Assembly: GCF_000145275.1 (NCBI RefSeq)
Contig: NC_014393.1
Coordinates: forward strand, 4,712,001 to 4,776,000
DNA from: Clostridium cellulovorans 743B
GTDB taxonomy: Bacteria > Bacillota > Clostridia > Clostridiales > Clostridiaceae
Direction: 5' to 3'
Length of the DNA: 64,000 nt
A program made the position numbers and the translations under genes. This document shows, piece by piece, positions 8,367-16,436 of this stretch. Positions within the stretch are counted from its first letter, which is position 1, and each line of letters opens with the position of its first letter. The notes below the pieces were generated by a model. The model worked only from the letters and a program-made list of their open reading frames with translations, was not told the DNA's origin and did no database searches.

Positions 8367-9578
8367 CTAATTTTCTAAACTAACATACTTTTCTTCGCCA
8401 TCTTCTGATACAAATATAATATTGCAAAAACCTTTTTTCTTTCCGTAATCAATTGCCTCATCTTCACTATCTAAAAGAGACATTTCTACTATATATCCCT
8501 CTTCTCTAACTGCTTCAGCAACTGCATATGCCTTAACCGTAGCTTTACTTTCAAAGTGTACTAAAACATATTTATCTTCATCTTTTTGGTCACCTTGATT
8601 TTTTAATACATTTATAACATTATCAACATGTATTGCAAAACCTGTTGCTGGCTTTGGACACCCAAACTCTGAAGCTAGGTTATCATATCTTCCGCCACTT
8701 AGGATGCTACAACCTAATTGACTTGAATAACCCCTAAAAGTTGTACCTGTGTAATATTCTATAAATTGTATCATTCCTAAATCAATAGACACATATTCTG
8801 ACAAACCAAGACTTTCTAAACTTTCATATACTTCTCTAATATTTTCAATAGCACATATAGCATTAGCATTCTTAGTTAACACTTTCGCTGAATCTAAAAC
8901 TTCTTTTCCTCCAAATAAAGTTGGAAGTGCTTTTAAAGCCTCAGCATTATCCCCTAATGTCTCACTATTTTCTTCTATAAAGTTCCTTAATGCAACGAAG
9001 TTCTTTTTTTCTATAAAGCTTCTTAAAGTATCCATATCTTCATCAAATAACTCTAAATCTTCAATAAGGGACTTGAAGAATTCCGCTTGTCCTATTTCTA
9101 TATGAAAATCCTTGACCCCAACCTTCAACAAGGCTTTAATAGCAGTTATAATTACATCTGCATCACTCTTAGCATTTCCACTTCCAATAACTTCAATACC
9201 TGACTGAGTTATTTCACTAAGTTTCCCTTCTAAGATTTCATTATTTCTAAAAATATTTCCACTATAGCACACTCTTAAAGGGTATGTAGCTTCTCTTAAT
9301 TTTGTATTAGCAACTCTCATCAAAGGAGTTGTCATATCCGGTCTCAACACAAGTAATCTTCCTCTTGAATCTAAAAGCTTATACATACTTTCCTGATCTA
9401 TAGACCCGCTTTGACCATAGAACACATCAAGATACTCTAACGTCGGTGTAGCTATTTCAAAATAACCGTTCTCTTTATAGAACCCTCTTAGAGAATTGAT
9501 AACTTGATTCTTAATTTCGCATTGATCGAAAAGTAAATCTCTCATTCCCTCTGGAATATATTTGTTTAATTTTTTCAT
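8367..9578 (-). CDS. hisZ: ATP phosphoribosyltransferase regulatory subunit
   Basis: HisZ is a class II histidyl-tRNA synthetase paralogue that lacks tRNA charging activity and makes the short HisG active and histidine-sensitive. The 403-residue sequence has the synthetase-like LRPDMTTPLMR and SGGRYDNLASEF motifs. It is the first gene of the operon, starts after a GGGGG-type ribosome site, and is preceded by a consensus promoter about 50 bases upstream. A genuine HisRS is normally longer and not in a his operon, so HisZ is the better call. Confidence 0.93.
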   Translation of the reverse strand: MKKLNKYIPEGMRDLLFDQCEIKNQVINSLRGFYKENGYFEIATPTLEYLDVFYGQSGSIDQESMYKLLDSRGRLLVLRPDMTTPLMRVANTKLREATYPLRVCYSGNIFRNNEILEGKLSEITQSGIEVIGSGNAKSDADVIITAIKALLKVGVKDFHIEIGQAEFFKSLIEDLELFDEDMDTLRSFIEKKNFVALRNFIEENSETLGDNAEALKALPTLFGGKEVLDSAKVLTKNANAICAIENIREVYESLESLGLSEYVSIDLGMIQFIEYYTGTTFRGYSSQLGCSILSGGRYDNLASEFGCPKPATGFAIHVDNVINVLKNQGDQKDEDKYVLVHFESKATVKAYAVAEAVREEGYIVEMSLLDSEDEAIDYGKKKGFCNIIFVSEDGEEKYVSLEN

Positions 9579-9626
9579 AATTGCCCCCTGTTTTACTTTA
9601 TCACTTTAGCTAATTAAATTACTAAA

Positions 9627-9655
9627 ATTATATTATTATTTTATTCTTGTGTCAA
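9627..9655 (-). promoter_or_regulatory. Consensus sigma-A promoter of the his operon
   Basis: On the minus strand a perfect -35 TTGACA (9650-9655) is separated by 17 bases from a perfect -10 TATAAT (9627-9632). Transcription would start near 9620 and leave a leader of only about 40 bases before hisZ. I see no T-box, leader peptide or attenuator hairpin in that leader. In the 9579-10021 gap this promoter and the hairpin at 9892-9920 are the only features I can support. Confidence 0.85.
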
Positions 9656-9891
9656 TGTAATATGTAAATCTTATTTTCATTTTACTATAAATGTTACTAA
9701 TTATATATCCTAATAATTAGTATAATCATAGATAAACCAACAAATTTAGATTATCCAAAATTTATTCTATATTTATAGCTAATATATATTACAATTGAAA
9801 ATCTACATTACTTTTATAAACGTGGTCTAAATTAAATGTGGAAATATTATTGAAATTTATATAAATAGTTTTCCCATACATTTATAAATTA

Positions 9892-9920
9892 TAAAGCAGT
9901 GGCAAGCTACCACTGCTTTA
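9892..9920 (-). terminator. Hairpin terminator after the chemotaxis receptor gene
   Basis: An 11-bp perfect stem (TAAAGCAGTGG with its complement) with a seven-base loop lies about 100 bases past the receptor stop codon. It sits upstream of the his promoter, so it should isolate the his operon from readthrough. Flanks are AT-rich on both sides. Confidence 0.65.
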
Positions 9921-10021
9921 TAATTATATTATTACAATATTAACGTAGATAAACTAACTCCAGCAAACCTTCTCTAATATCCTATTTAATCTAAGCTTTA
10001 AATTCATCGTTTTCTCTTTAT

Positions 10022-11509
10022 CTACATAAATTCATTTAGTACATTTGTAGTTTCTATAAGGTCATCAACTAGTTTTTTAGCTTCCTTAGCTTTATTTATA
10101 TGCTCTGATGACATTGCTGTTGCTTCCTCTGAATTTGCCATAGTCTCTTCGGATATAGATGAAATATTAGAAATTGCTTGTACTATAAATCCATTTGATT
10201 TCAATATTTCATCTATACTTTCTTTTACGTAATTGTTTTCATTTGCGATTTTAGTAACATTCTTATTTATCTCTTCAAATATATTGCTAGTTTCAACCAC
10301 TAATTTACTTTGAACATTATTACTATCAACTAACCGTTCTACCATCTCTGTAGACTTAGTTGCATTATCTTGTAAACTTAAAATTATTTTGTTTATATTC
10401 TCTGTAGCTTCTCTACATTGTTCTGCTAAGACCCCAACCTCAGCAGCAACAACACTAAAGCCTTTTCCTTGTTCCCCAGCTCTAGCTGCTTCTATAGATG
10501 CATTAAGTGCAAGTAAGTTAGTTTGCTGAGCTATTCCTGATATAACAGAAGTTATTGTACTAATGTCGTTAGACTTCTCTTTTAATTCTTTCATCAACTT
10601 AGAAACTATATTGCTATCATTTGTTACAGTTTTAGATTCTTCATTAAGTTCATTAACGATATTAACTCCTCGTTCTACAACTTGAGAAGTAGTAGTTGAT
10701 GCTTGTTGCATTGTTTTACAAGCGTCCACAGACTTTTCAATCTTATTATGAATCTTGTCCATATATACGGATTGTTCTTGAATATCTCCTGCAGTTGTTG
10801 ATGCTCCATTTGCTATTTGCTCAATAGCATTAGCAACTAGTTGAGAAGAACCTGCTATATCTTCAACAATTCTATTGATCTCATTGGAATTGCAAGCAAT
10901 TACTTCTGCAACTCTTACAATACCCTTCGATACAAAATCTTGTTTTTCTTTTGCTTCCGTTATCTCTTTAATACTTTCTATAGAGTGTTCCAAGTTTTCT
11001 TTAATTATTTTTGTAAGACTGAACATAACCGCAAAAATTAACACCATTGACAACACAATACATATATGGTCATTTAAATTGTCTTGTGAAATATTATTGT
11101 TGACTAGGTTCATCACTACCTTCATTCCAACTCCGAAGGTAATTAAAATAATATTTCTTATTGTAAGCTTTTTGTTTGCATATATGCTATATGCAATCCC
11201 TATTGGAAATATAAAAGAACATATAGCAAGATTAGACATAACTACCATACTACTAAGCCATGTCAAGTACAAAGTCCAAAAGGTTATTTCTCTTGGTACA
11301 ATGCTTACGTCGTTTCTTTTGTGAATAATTGTGGCTACTATCATAGATGTCTGTAGTACCATAAGCTCGATAATGAATAAAGATAGATATTTGTTTTGCC
11401 TCACTATTATGGATATAACAAATAAGTCAATGAGAATGGTTAATATCCAGCAAATTTTCATTATCCTAGGATTTTCTTTTCTAATTAGTTCAATCTCCTC
11501 ATTGTTCAT
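10022..11509 (-). CDS. Methyl-accepting chemotaxis protein without a periplasmic sensor
   Basis: This 495-residue receptor signals to CheA/CheW. The first ~165 residues form a bundle of about five or six hydrophobic helices, with no sizeable extracellular ligand-binding domain. A long coiled coil follows, ending in the conserved hairpin tip with RAGEQGKGFSVVAAEV. A canonical HAMP domain is not obvious. Such receptors may sense a membrane or energy signal. The start ATG follows a run of G's that can serve as a ribosome site. It is a single gene with its own likely promoter and terminator. The ligand cannot be predicted. Confidence 0.9.
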   Translation of the reverse strand: MNNEEIELIRKENPRIMKICWILTILIDLFVISIIVRQNKYLSLFIIELMVLQTSMIVATIIHKRNDVSIVPREITFWTLYLTWLSSMVVMSNLAICSFIFPIGIAYSIYANKKLTIRNIILITFGVGMKVVMNLVNNNISQDNLNDHICIVLSMVLIFAVMFSLTKIIKENLEHSIESIKEITEAKEKQDFVSKGIVRVAEVIACNSNEINRIVEDIAGSSQLVANAIEQIANGASTTAGDIQEQSVYMDKIHNKIEKSVDACKTMQQASTTTSQVVERGVNIVNELNEESKTVTNDSNIVSKLMKELKEKSNDISTITSVISGIAQQTNLLALNASIEAARAGEQGKGFSVVAAEVGVLAEQCREATENINKIILSLQDNATKSTEMVERLVDSNNVQSKLVVETSNIFEEINKNVTKIANENNYVKESIDEILKSNGFIVQAISNISSISEETMANSEEATAMSSEHINKAKEAKKLVDDLIETTNVLNEFM

Positions 11510-11532
11510 ATAATCGACCCCCCATTAGGATT

Positions 11533-11561
11533 ATTTTATCATATTTGTCTTATAACATCAA
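11533..11561 (-). promoter_or_regulatory. Possible promoter of the chemotaxis receptor
   Basis: On the minus strand TTGATG (11556-11561) and TAAAAT (11533-11538) are 17 bases apart, just upstream of the receptor start. The match is four or five of six at each box, so this is tentative. I see no flagellar sigma-D type promoter. Confidence 0.4.
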
Positions 11562-11631
11562 TATTAGTAAATTATTCTCACAATTCCTTCTGGAGTTTTT
11601 TGTTTTTTTTATTCTACTTAAATATATTATT

Positions 11632-11665
11632 AAAGCAATGATACAATTATTCGTATCATTGCTTT
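11632..11665 (-). terminator. Hairpin terminator of the metal-ATPase operon
   Basis: A perfect 13-bp stem (AAAGCAATGATAC and its complement) with an eight-base loop lies about 90 bases after the last gene of the ATPase operon. The arms end in A/T runs, as in intrinsic terminators that can work in both directions. Confidence 0.65.
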
Positions 11666-11756
11666 ATATTCTTAATAAAATATTAACTTTTTATTTCTTT
11701 TTATCATTAAATATAATAAAAGCTATCTTACATAATAATCTCACAATTATAACTTA

Positions 11757-12029
11757 CTATGCTGTTGGTTCAGTTGCTCCATGATTATGGATATGTTCTT
11801 CTCTTTCTGCAATAATATCTTCAATTAACTCTTTAGTTTCGAGTAACTCTTCAAAGGACATAGATCTGTAGTCCTTAGTCATGTTATTTGGCATATTTAT
11901 TCCTTGTCGTCTCATAAATTCATCAACTCTATTTTGGTTTTTCTTATATATGAAATAACCTGTTGCTAAAACTCCAGCGCCAACTAGCGCACCTGTAATA
12001 TGATCTCTAGTAATTGTTTGCATCATCAT
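11757..12029 (-). CDS. Small membrane protein of the ferrosome-like operon
   Basis: This 90-residue protein has one hydrophobic segment near the N-terminus (about residues 10-28), rich in Gly and Ala with small-residue spacing. A basic stretch and an amphipathic, Glu-rich C-terminal helix follow, ending in a His-containing tail. The ribosome site is AAAGGAGG. It is the last gene of the five-gene operon, 24 bases after the preceding gene. I do not recognise a named family. Small hydrophobic proteins of this kind occur with ferrosome membrane proteins, so a structural or membrane-remodelling role is possible but only inferred from position. Confidence 0.6.
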   Translation of the reverse strand: MMMQTITRDHITGALVGAGVLATGYFIYKKNQNRVDEFMRRQGINMPNNMTKDYRSMSFEELLETKELIEDIIAEREEHIHNHGATEPTA

Positions 12030-12053
12030 GTTATATTCCTCCTTTAAATGATA

Positions 12054-12917
12054 TTATATTGAACAAAGGTTTCCATTGTAACCTTTATTAGAAAACACTA
12101 TTTTCTCACACTCATTATTAAAACCAGGGAAAAGCTTATCTTGAACTAAATTAAGATTACTGTTTGTAAACATCACATTATTTCTTGTAGTAGGACTTTG
12201 TCTTTCTATATATTTAGTCAATAGAACCTTTATAAAATCCATATTCTTATTTTTTGGACTTTCTTCACCAATAGATGAAACATTATAGAATATTTCATTT
12301 GTGCATGTATTAGTAACCTTATTTACTTTTAAAGTTATACCTTCAAAATTTAGATTAAAGAAGTGTCTTCCGTAGTTTGTTAACCAAGTCACAGCAGAGG
12401 CTTCTACAAAGTTTCCATTTCTTATAGCGTTGAGCAAATAAAGTACAGATATTGCTTCTGGATCAACAGTACCTTTATTATCAATATCATCTTTAATATG
12501 TTCCACTATAGATAGAATTGTAGTACCTGCTGCTAACCAGTTTAACAGGTTAGTCACAGATATATTTTGTATAAACAATCGAGAAACTCCTGCAACAGCA
12601 ATTATCCCCAAAGAATAATATGCTAGTATTGGTATTTCTCGCTTTGGTAAACTACTAATAATCCTTATAGGCATAAATCCATTCTCTTTTGAATATAGAA
12701 TTGTAAGACGTATAAGCACCTCTTCAACTTCTATATTTTCATTAAAGTTAATTAGTAAACTTTGAATTACAGAATTATATCTACAATCAATTATGCCTTC
12801 ATGTTCAGTTAGTGCATTTATAATTTCTTCTTCATTTTTTAAAGGTTTATTAAGTTTTACCCTCAGTCGATTTGTTAATTTACTTAATAAAACGATGCTA
12901 GGATAATTTGCTGTCAT
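12054..12917 (-). CDS. HMA-like membrane protein of the ferrosome-like operon
   Basis: The first ~80 residues of this 287-residue protein look like a CxxC-less HMA-type ferredoxin fold. It has the arginine pattern NRLRVKL where the neighbouring proteins have PGRxR. Two hydrophobic segments lie at about residues 96-115 and 120-138. The remaining C-terminal half has no motif I recognise. Its start overlaps the end of the P-type ATPase gene by 20 bases in another frame, which indicates translational coupling and a shared complex or process. It could be a FezC-like protein of a ferrosome system. The function is inferred from context. Confidence 0.6.
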   Translation of the reverse strand: MTANYPSIVLLSKLTNRLRVKLNKPLKNEEEIINALTEHEGIIDCRYNSVIQSLLINFNENIEVEEVLIRLTILYSKENGFMPIRIISSLPKREIPILAYYSLGIIAVAGVSRLFIQNISVTNLLNWLAAGTTILSIVEHIKDDIDNKGTVDPEAISVLYLLNAIRNGNFVEASAVTWLTNYGRHFFNLNFEGITLKVNKVTNTCTNEIFYNVSSIGEESPKNKNMDFIKVLLTKYIERQSPTTRNNVMFTNSNLNLVQDKLFPGFNNECEKIVFSNKGYNGNLCSI

Positions 12918-15123
12918 TTGTTTTACCCCCTCTAGTTTTAAACATCAATAATCTTATTGAATTACCTACAACTAAAACAGTACTTGAGTTGTGTAAAATT
13001 GCACCCCAAACAACTGGCAATACACCAAAAGCACTTAATAAGATTCCGACACTATTAATAGTAAATACAAGTGTAAAGTTTTGCTTTACAATATTCATAG
13101 TGTTCTGTGATAACTTAATGATATCAGGTATTAACATTGGCTCTTCTCTCTGGATTGTAACATCAGAAGCCTCAATTGCTATATCTGCACTTTTACTTCC
13201 AAGAGAAATTCCTACATCTGCATGAGCAAGTGCTGGTGCATCATTAACACCATCACCTATCATAATTATTTTAGATCCATTAGCTTGTAGCTTTTTTATC
13301 GCATTAACCTTATCTATCGGTAAAAGTTCTGCTTGAAAGCTATCTACACCCATCTTTGTAGCAGCTATTTCAGCATGCTCTGTTAAATCACCTGTAAGTA
13401 AGATAATATCGTCAATTCCTCGGTATCTTAAATTGTTTATAGCTTTTTTCATATTTTCTCTTACTCTGTCTTGAATACCTATTAAACCGATTAACTTATT
13501 ATTTAAAGCTACATATATGAGCTTATCACCTTTTGCCAATAACCATTCTTCTTTTTCATTGGTGTCACTAGTGTTAATCCCAAGCTCATCAATAAAGATT
13601 TTACTTCCAACTGTAACAATACCTTCATTAATATTTGTAACAGTGCCTCTTGCTACAAAAGTCTTATTGTCTCCATGAGTAGGAATCTCCCAACCTTCTG
13701 CCTTTAGCTTATTTAAAATCCCCAATGCTAGAGGATGATTAGATGTTTCTTCTGCAGCAGCGGCAATTTCTATTATCCTTCTCTCATCAAAATCAGGTAA
13801 AATAGGAATAATATTAGTAACTTGAGGTTTTCCTTCAGTCAGTGTACCAGTTTTATCAAATACAACTGTATCTGAATTAGCCATAAGTTCTATATAGTTT
13901 CCACCCTTTATTAAAATCCCATTTTTCACAGCATTATTAATAGCTGCTGAAAAAGCAGTAGCAGTAGATAATTTTATTCCACAGCAATAGTCAATGATTA
14001 ACATATTTAGAGCTCTTGTAGGACTCCTTGTTACTATATAAGTTACTCCCGCAAATAAAAAGCTAAAAGGCAATAAAAAATTAGAAAACTTATCTGCATA
14101 ATCTTGCATAGGTGCCCTGTTACTTAGTGCATTATCAACCATATGAAATATCCTTGCTACAACTGTCGTATCTCCAGACTTTTCTGTATTAATAGTCAAA
14201 GTTCCACTTTTCAATATGGAACCAGCAAAAACTTGATCATTTTCTTTTTTTAGTACAGGCATATATTCTCCTGTAATAGGCGATTGATCTACAGCACCTT
14301 CACCAGTCACTACTCTACCATCTACACAAATCTTTTCTCCAGTATGAACAATAACAACATCGTCTTTGTTTATTTCATTCATCTTTACTTTCTTTACTGA
14401 ACCGTCTCTTAAAACTTTCCATGCAAACTCACTGTTTAAGCTAAGCATATCCTGAATTGATTTTCTAGTTCTTTGGGCAGTATATTCAGTCAATAATTCA
14501 GCTGTATTTGAAAGTAGAATAATTACTAAAGCTGATACATCTTTCCCCAACAAAAGACTAGACAATATCGCTGTAGCTGTTAATGTATCTTCATTAGGCC
14601 GTTTAGTTTTAATCAATGACAGGAATCCACTTTTAAAAATTGGTGCTGTTAACGCTAAACTTATAATTGAAGGACCTGTAAGAAGCCTCTTGTATCCAAT
14701 TTCTTGTGTCAACGTATATACATTCTTCTTTCTTGCCATAGTATAAACTAATGTCCCTAAAGAAACTCCCATTCTTGTGATTATACGGGAAATTGATCCA
14801 CCTTTTTCACTACATATTTTCTGTCCATTCGTCTTAGCTTCATAAGCTAACTCCTTCTTAACTCTATAACTTTGCTTAATTACTAAATTATTAAAACAAT
14901 CTTCTACTATATTTAAATTAGCTTCATTACCATCATAAAATAGCAACGCTGTGCCAGTTATAGTGTTAATATTAGCATTTTTAATGAATGCTATTTTCTT
15001 TATATCTTTTAATAATTTATCTTTATCTGAACCTTTAAGCTGATCACATCTAATCCTTACCCTCCCAGGTAAGCTATGTATAACAGTAGATCTTATTCTT
15101 CTTTGGTATGATGTATTTAACAT
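12898..15123 (-). CDS. fezB: Atypical P1B-type metal ATPase, FezB-like
   Basis: This is a 741-residue P-type ATPase. The N-terminal HMA-like domain lacks CxxC and carries the arginine-rich HSLPGRVRIR motif. The core has TGE (about residue 284), the phosphorylated Asp in DKTGTLTEGKP (about 424), the nucleotide-site HP (SNHPLALG) and GDGVNDAPAL (about 626). The transmembrane ion motif, normally Cys-Pro-Cys, reads Asp-Tyr-Cys-Cys-Gly-Ile-Lys-Leu-Ser (about 380). That places it outside the classical copper and zinc/cadmium groups. From memory, P1B-6 ATPases of ferrosome clusters (FezB in Desulfovibrio and Clostridioides) have such non-CPC motifs and arginine-rich N-termini. Iron is therefore the inferred cargo. 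The ATPase assignment is certain; the FezB name is a likely orthology call, not proven. Confidence 0.7.
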   Translation of the reverse strand: MLNTSYQRRIRSTVIHSLPGRVRIRCDQLKGSDKDKLLKDIKKIAFIKNANINTITGTALLFYDGNEANLNIVEDCFNNLVIKQSYRVKKELAYEAKTNGQKICSEKGGSISRIITRMGVSLGTLVYTMARKKNVYTLTQEIGYKRLLTGPSIISLALTAPIFKSGFLSLIKTKRPNEDTLTATAILSSLLLGKDVSALVIILLSNTAELLTEYTAQRTRKSIQDMLSLNSEFAWKVLRDGSVKKVKMNEINKDDVVIVHTGEKICVDGRVVTGEGAVDQSPITGEYMPVLKKENDQVFAGSILKSGTLTINTEKSGDTTVVARIFHMVDNALSNRAPMQDYADKFSNFLLPFSFLFAGVTYIVTRSPTRALNMLIIDYCCGIKLSTATAFSAAINNAVKNGILIKGGNYIELMANSDTVVFDKTGTLTEGKPQVTNIIPILPDFDERRIIEIAAAAEETSNHPLALGILNKLKAEGWEIPTHGDNKTFVARGTVTNINEGIVTVGSKIFIDELGINTSDTNEKEEWLLAKGDKLIYVALNNKLIGLIGIQDRVRENMKKAINNLRYRGIDDIILLTGDLTEHAEIAATKMGVDSFQAELLPIDKVNAIKKLQANGSKIIMIGDGVNDAPALAHADVGISLGSKSADIAIEASDVTIQREEPMLIPDIIKLSQNTMNIVKQNFTLVFTINSVGILLSAFGVLPVVWGAILHNSSTVLVVGNSIRLLMFKTRGGKTNDSKLS

Positions 15124-15138
15124 TTTTTCCTCCTAAGT

Positions 15139-15522
15139 TTAGGAATATTCTTTTACTATATCTTTAAGCTGGTGTTCTATTGTATTGATAACATACTGTA
15201 GATTAGTTTCACCATATCTTCTAAACAGTTCTACATTATCAATGTTTACTTGTATAACTCTGTCTACCCAAGCTAATAACTTTCTTTCATATAAAACTTT
15301 TGTATCATAAGTAATTAAAACAGTACCTAAATCATAGTTAATGGTGACATCTTCAATTCCATTAAGAATTCTAATAGCATGAAGGATCTCACTATGATGG
15401 TTTCTATGTTGTATAGGTACTCTGTTAAGATGAGGAACTTTTAATCGTATTCTTCCTGGCAAGCTGTGTACCACTCTAGTTTTTGTTAAACTATATCTAA
15501 GCATTTCTTTAATACCTATCAT
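15139..15522 (-). CDS. Stand-alone HMA-like protein with an arginine-rich motif
   Basis: This 127-residue soluble protein consists mainly of one HMA-like domain without metal-binding CxxC. Near its N-terminus is HSLPGRIRLKVP, nearly the same as the motif in the ATPase encoded next. The ribosome site GGGGAG precedes the ATG and the ATPase gene starts 15 bases after its stop. Proteins of this type occur in ferrosome clusters. It may bind the ATPase or the organelle membrane rather than carry metal. That role is inferred. Confidence 0.65.
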   Translation of the reverse strand: MIGIKEMLRYSLTKTRVVHSLPGRIRLKVPHLNRVPIQHRNHHSEILHAIRILNGIEDVTINYDLGTVLITYDTKVLYERKLLAWVDRVIQVNIDNVELFRRYGETNLQYVINTIEHQLKDIVKEYS

Positions 15523-15534
15523 TAATCACTCCCC

Positions 15535-16104
15535 TTAATCAAGATATGAAAGCGCCCACATTAAGCAAGTTGTAGGACCTACTTTATTGCCAGTACCAGT
15601 ATAAAATCTATATGCTGCTGAACTGAGAAGTGCTAGTATCAAAATAGACCTTCCATCTACTATACCTTTTGATTTATTATATATAGCCATATTTATTGAA
15701 TCCTTCACCAGTTGCATTTCGTTGCTTAGTACAGGTACTGGTTTTTTTGACACTTCCTCTTCAAGGCATAAAAGCTTTATTATTACAGCAATCAATAACT
15801 GTGGTTCCATACGTCTATTATCATAGTTTATAATAAGCGTTCCAATATTTGTGTTAGCTTCTATACTTCTGACTGATCCAATTTTCTTTAGTTCATTGGC
15901 TAATACATTTTTTGCTTGCTCATTATTTCTAAGAATAGGGATATAAAATCTTATCCTCCCATCAATAGCATGCCTCACTTCAACAATACCTTTAAAATCT
16001 GGTAAATTGTTATGCTTACTAATTCTACTATTATCTCTGCCTAAAACTTTTATCGTTGCAGTACTGGCTGCTAGAACTATTAAGTTTTTTAAGATATAAT
16101 TCAT
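15535..16104 (-). CDS. HMA-like membrane protein, first gene of the ferrosome-like operon
   Basis: The 189-residue product has a hydrophobic N-terminal segment, then a CxxC-less HMA-like domain with the motif HAIDGRIRFYIP at about residues 46-57. A second hydrophobic segment lies near the C-terminus (about 150-167). Start ATG 16104 lies eight bases after GGAGG; the in-frame TTG one codon earlier is less likely. It heads the operon, so the promoter should lie between 16105 and 16310, but no convincing -35/-10 pair is visible. With the next three genes it makes four consecutive proteins sharing this unusual domain. Confidence 0.62.
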   Translation of the reverse strand: MNYILKNLIVLAASTATIKVLGRDNSRISKHNNLPDFKGIVEVRHAIDGRIRFYIPILRNNEQAKNVLANELKKIGSVRSIEANTNIGTLIINYDNRRMEPQLLIAVIIKLLCLEEEVSKKPVPVLSNEMQLVKDSINMAIYNKSKGIVDGRSILILALLSSAAYRFYTGTGNKVGPTTCLMWALSYLD

Positions 16105-16308
16105 CAAATGAACCTCCTTGCAAATCTGGTTCTTATATACTATATCTAAAGTAACCTTTACATATAAATTTCATATTTCAATCTTTGCATATAGGGAAAA
16201 GCTACTTTCATCGAGTATTAAAAAATCACCTATTTTTTATGATAGACAAAGTAGAAAATTTTATTCTTCTACTAATCAAAAACTTTTCAATAATTTATCT
16301 TAAACGCA

Positions 16309-16364
16309 ATATCCCCTACAGAATAATACAGATGTATTTTTCCTGTATTATCCTATAGGGGATA
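16309..16364 (-). terminator. Long hairpin after the reductase-ended NRPS gene
   Basis: A long imperfect stem pairs about 16311-16331 with 16343-16363, including ATCCCCTA/TAGGGGAT at the base and AATAATACAG with its complement near the loop. It lies about 75 bases past the NRPS stop codon and upstream of the divergently placed ferrosome-like operon promoter region. No strong U run follows, so it could also protect the 3' end. The rest of the 16105-16436 gap shows nothing else I can name. Confidence 0.6.
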
Positions 16365-16436
16365 CTTAAATAAACTTAATTAATAAGTTGCAATACTTCT
16401 TATAAAAACAAATTTATAAAGCTATAAATCTTATAT

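Noticed and set aside
9579..10021. T-box or histidine attenuator before hisZ
   Set aside because: No AGGGTGGNACCGCG-like core, histidine-rich leader peptide or competing hairpins were found between the promoter and hisZ.
12898..15123. Copper or cadmium exporter annotation for the P-type ATPase
   Set aside because: The CPC motif is absent, the HMA domain lacks CxxC, and the neighbours are arginine-motif HMA-like proteins rather than CopZ, CsoR or CadC.
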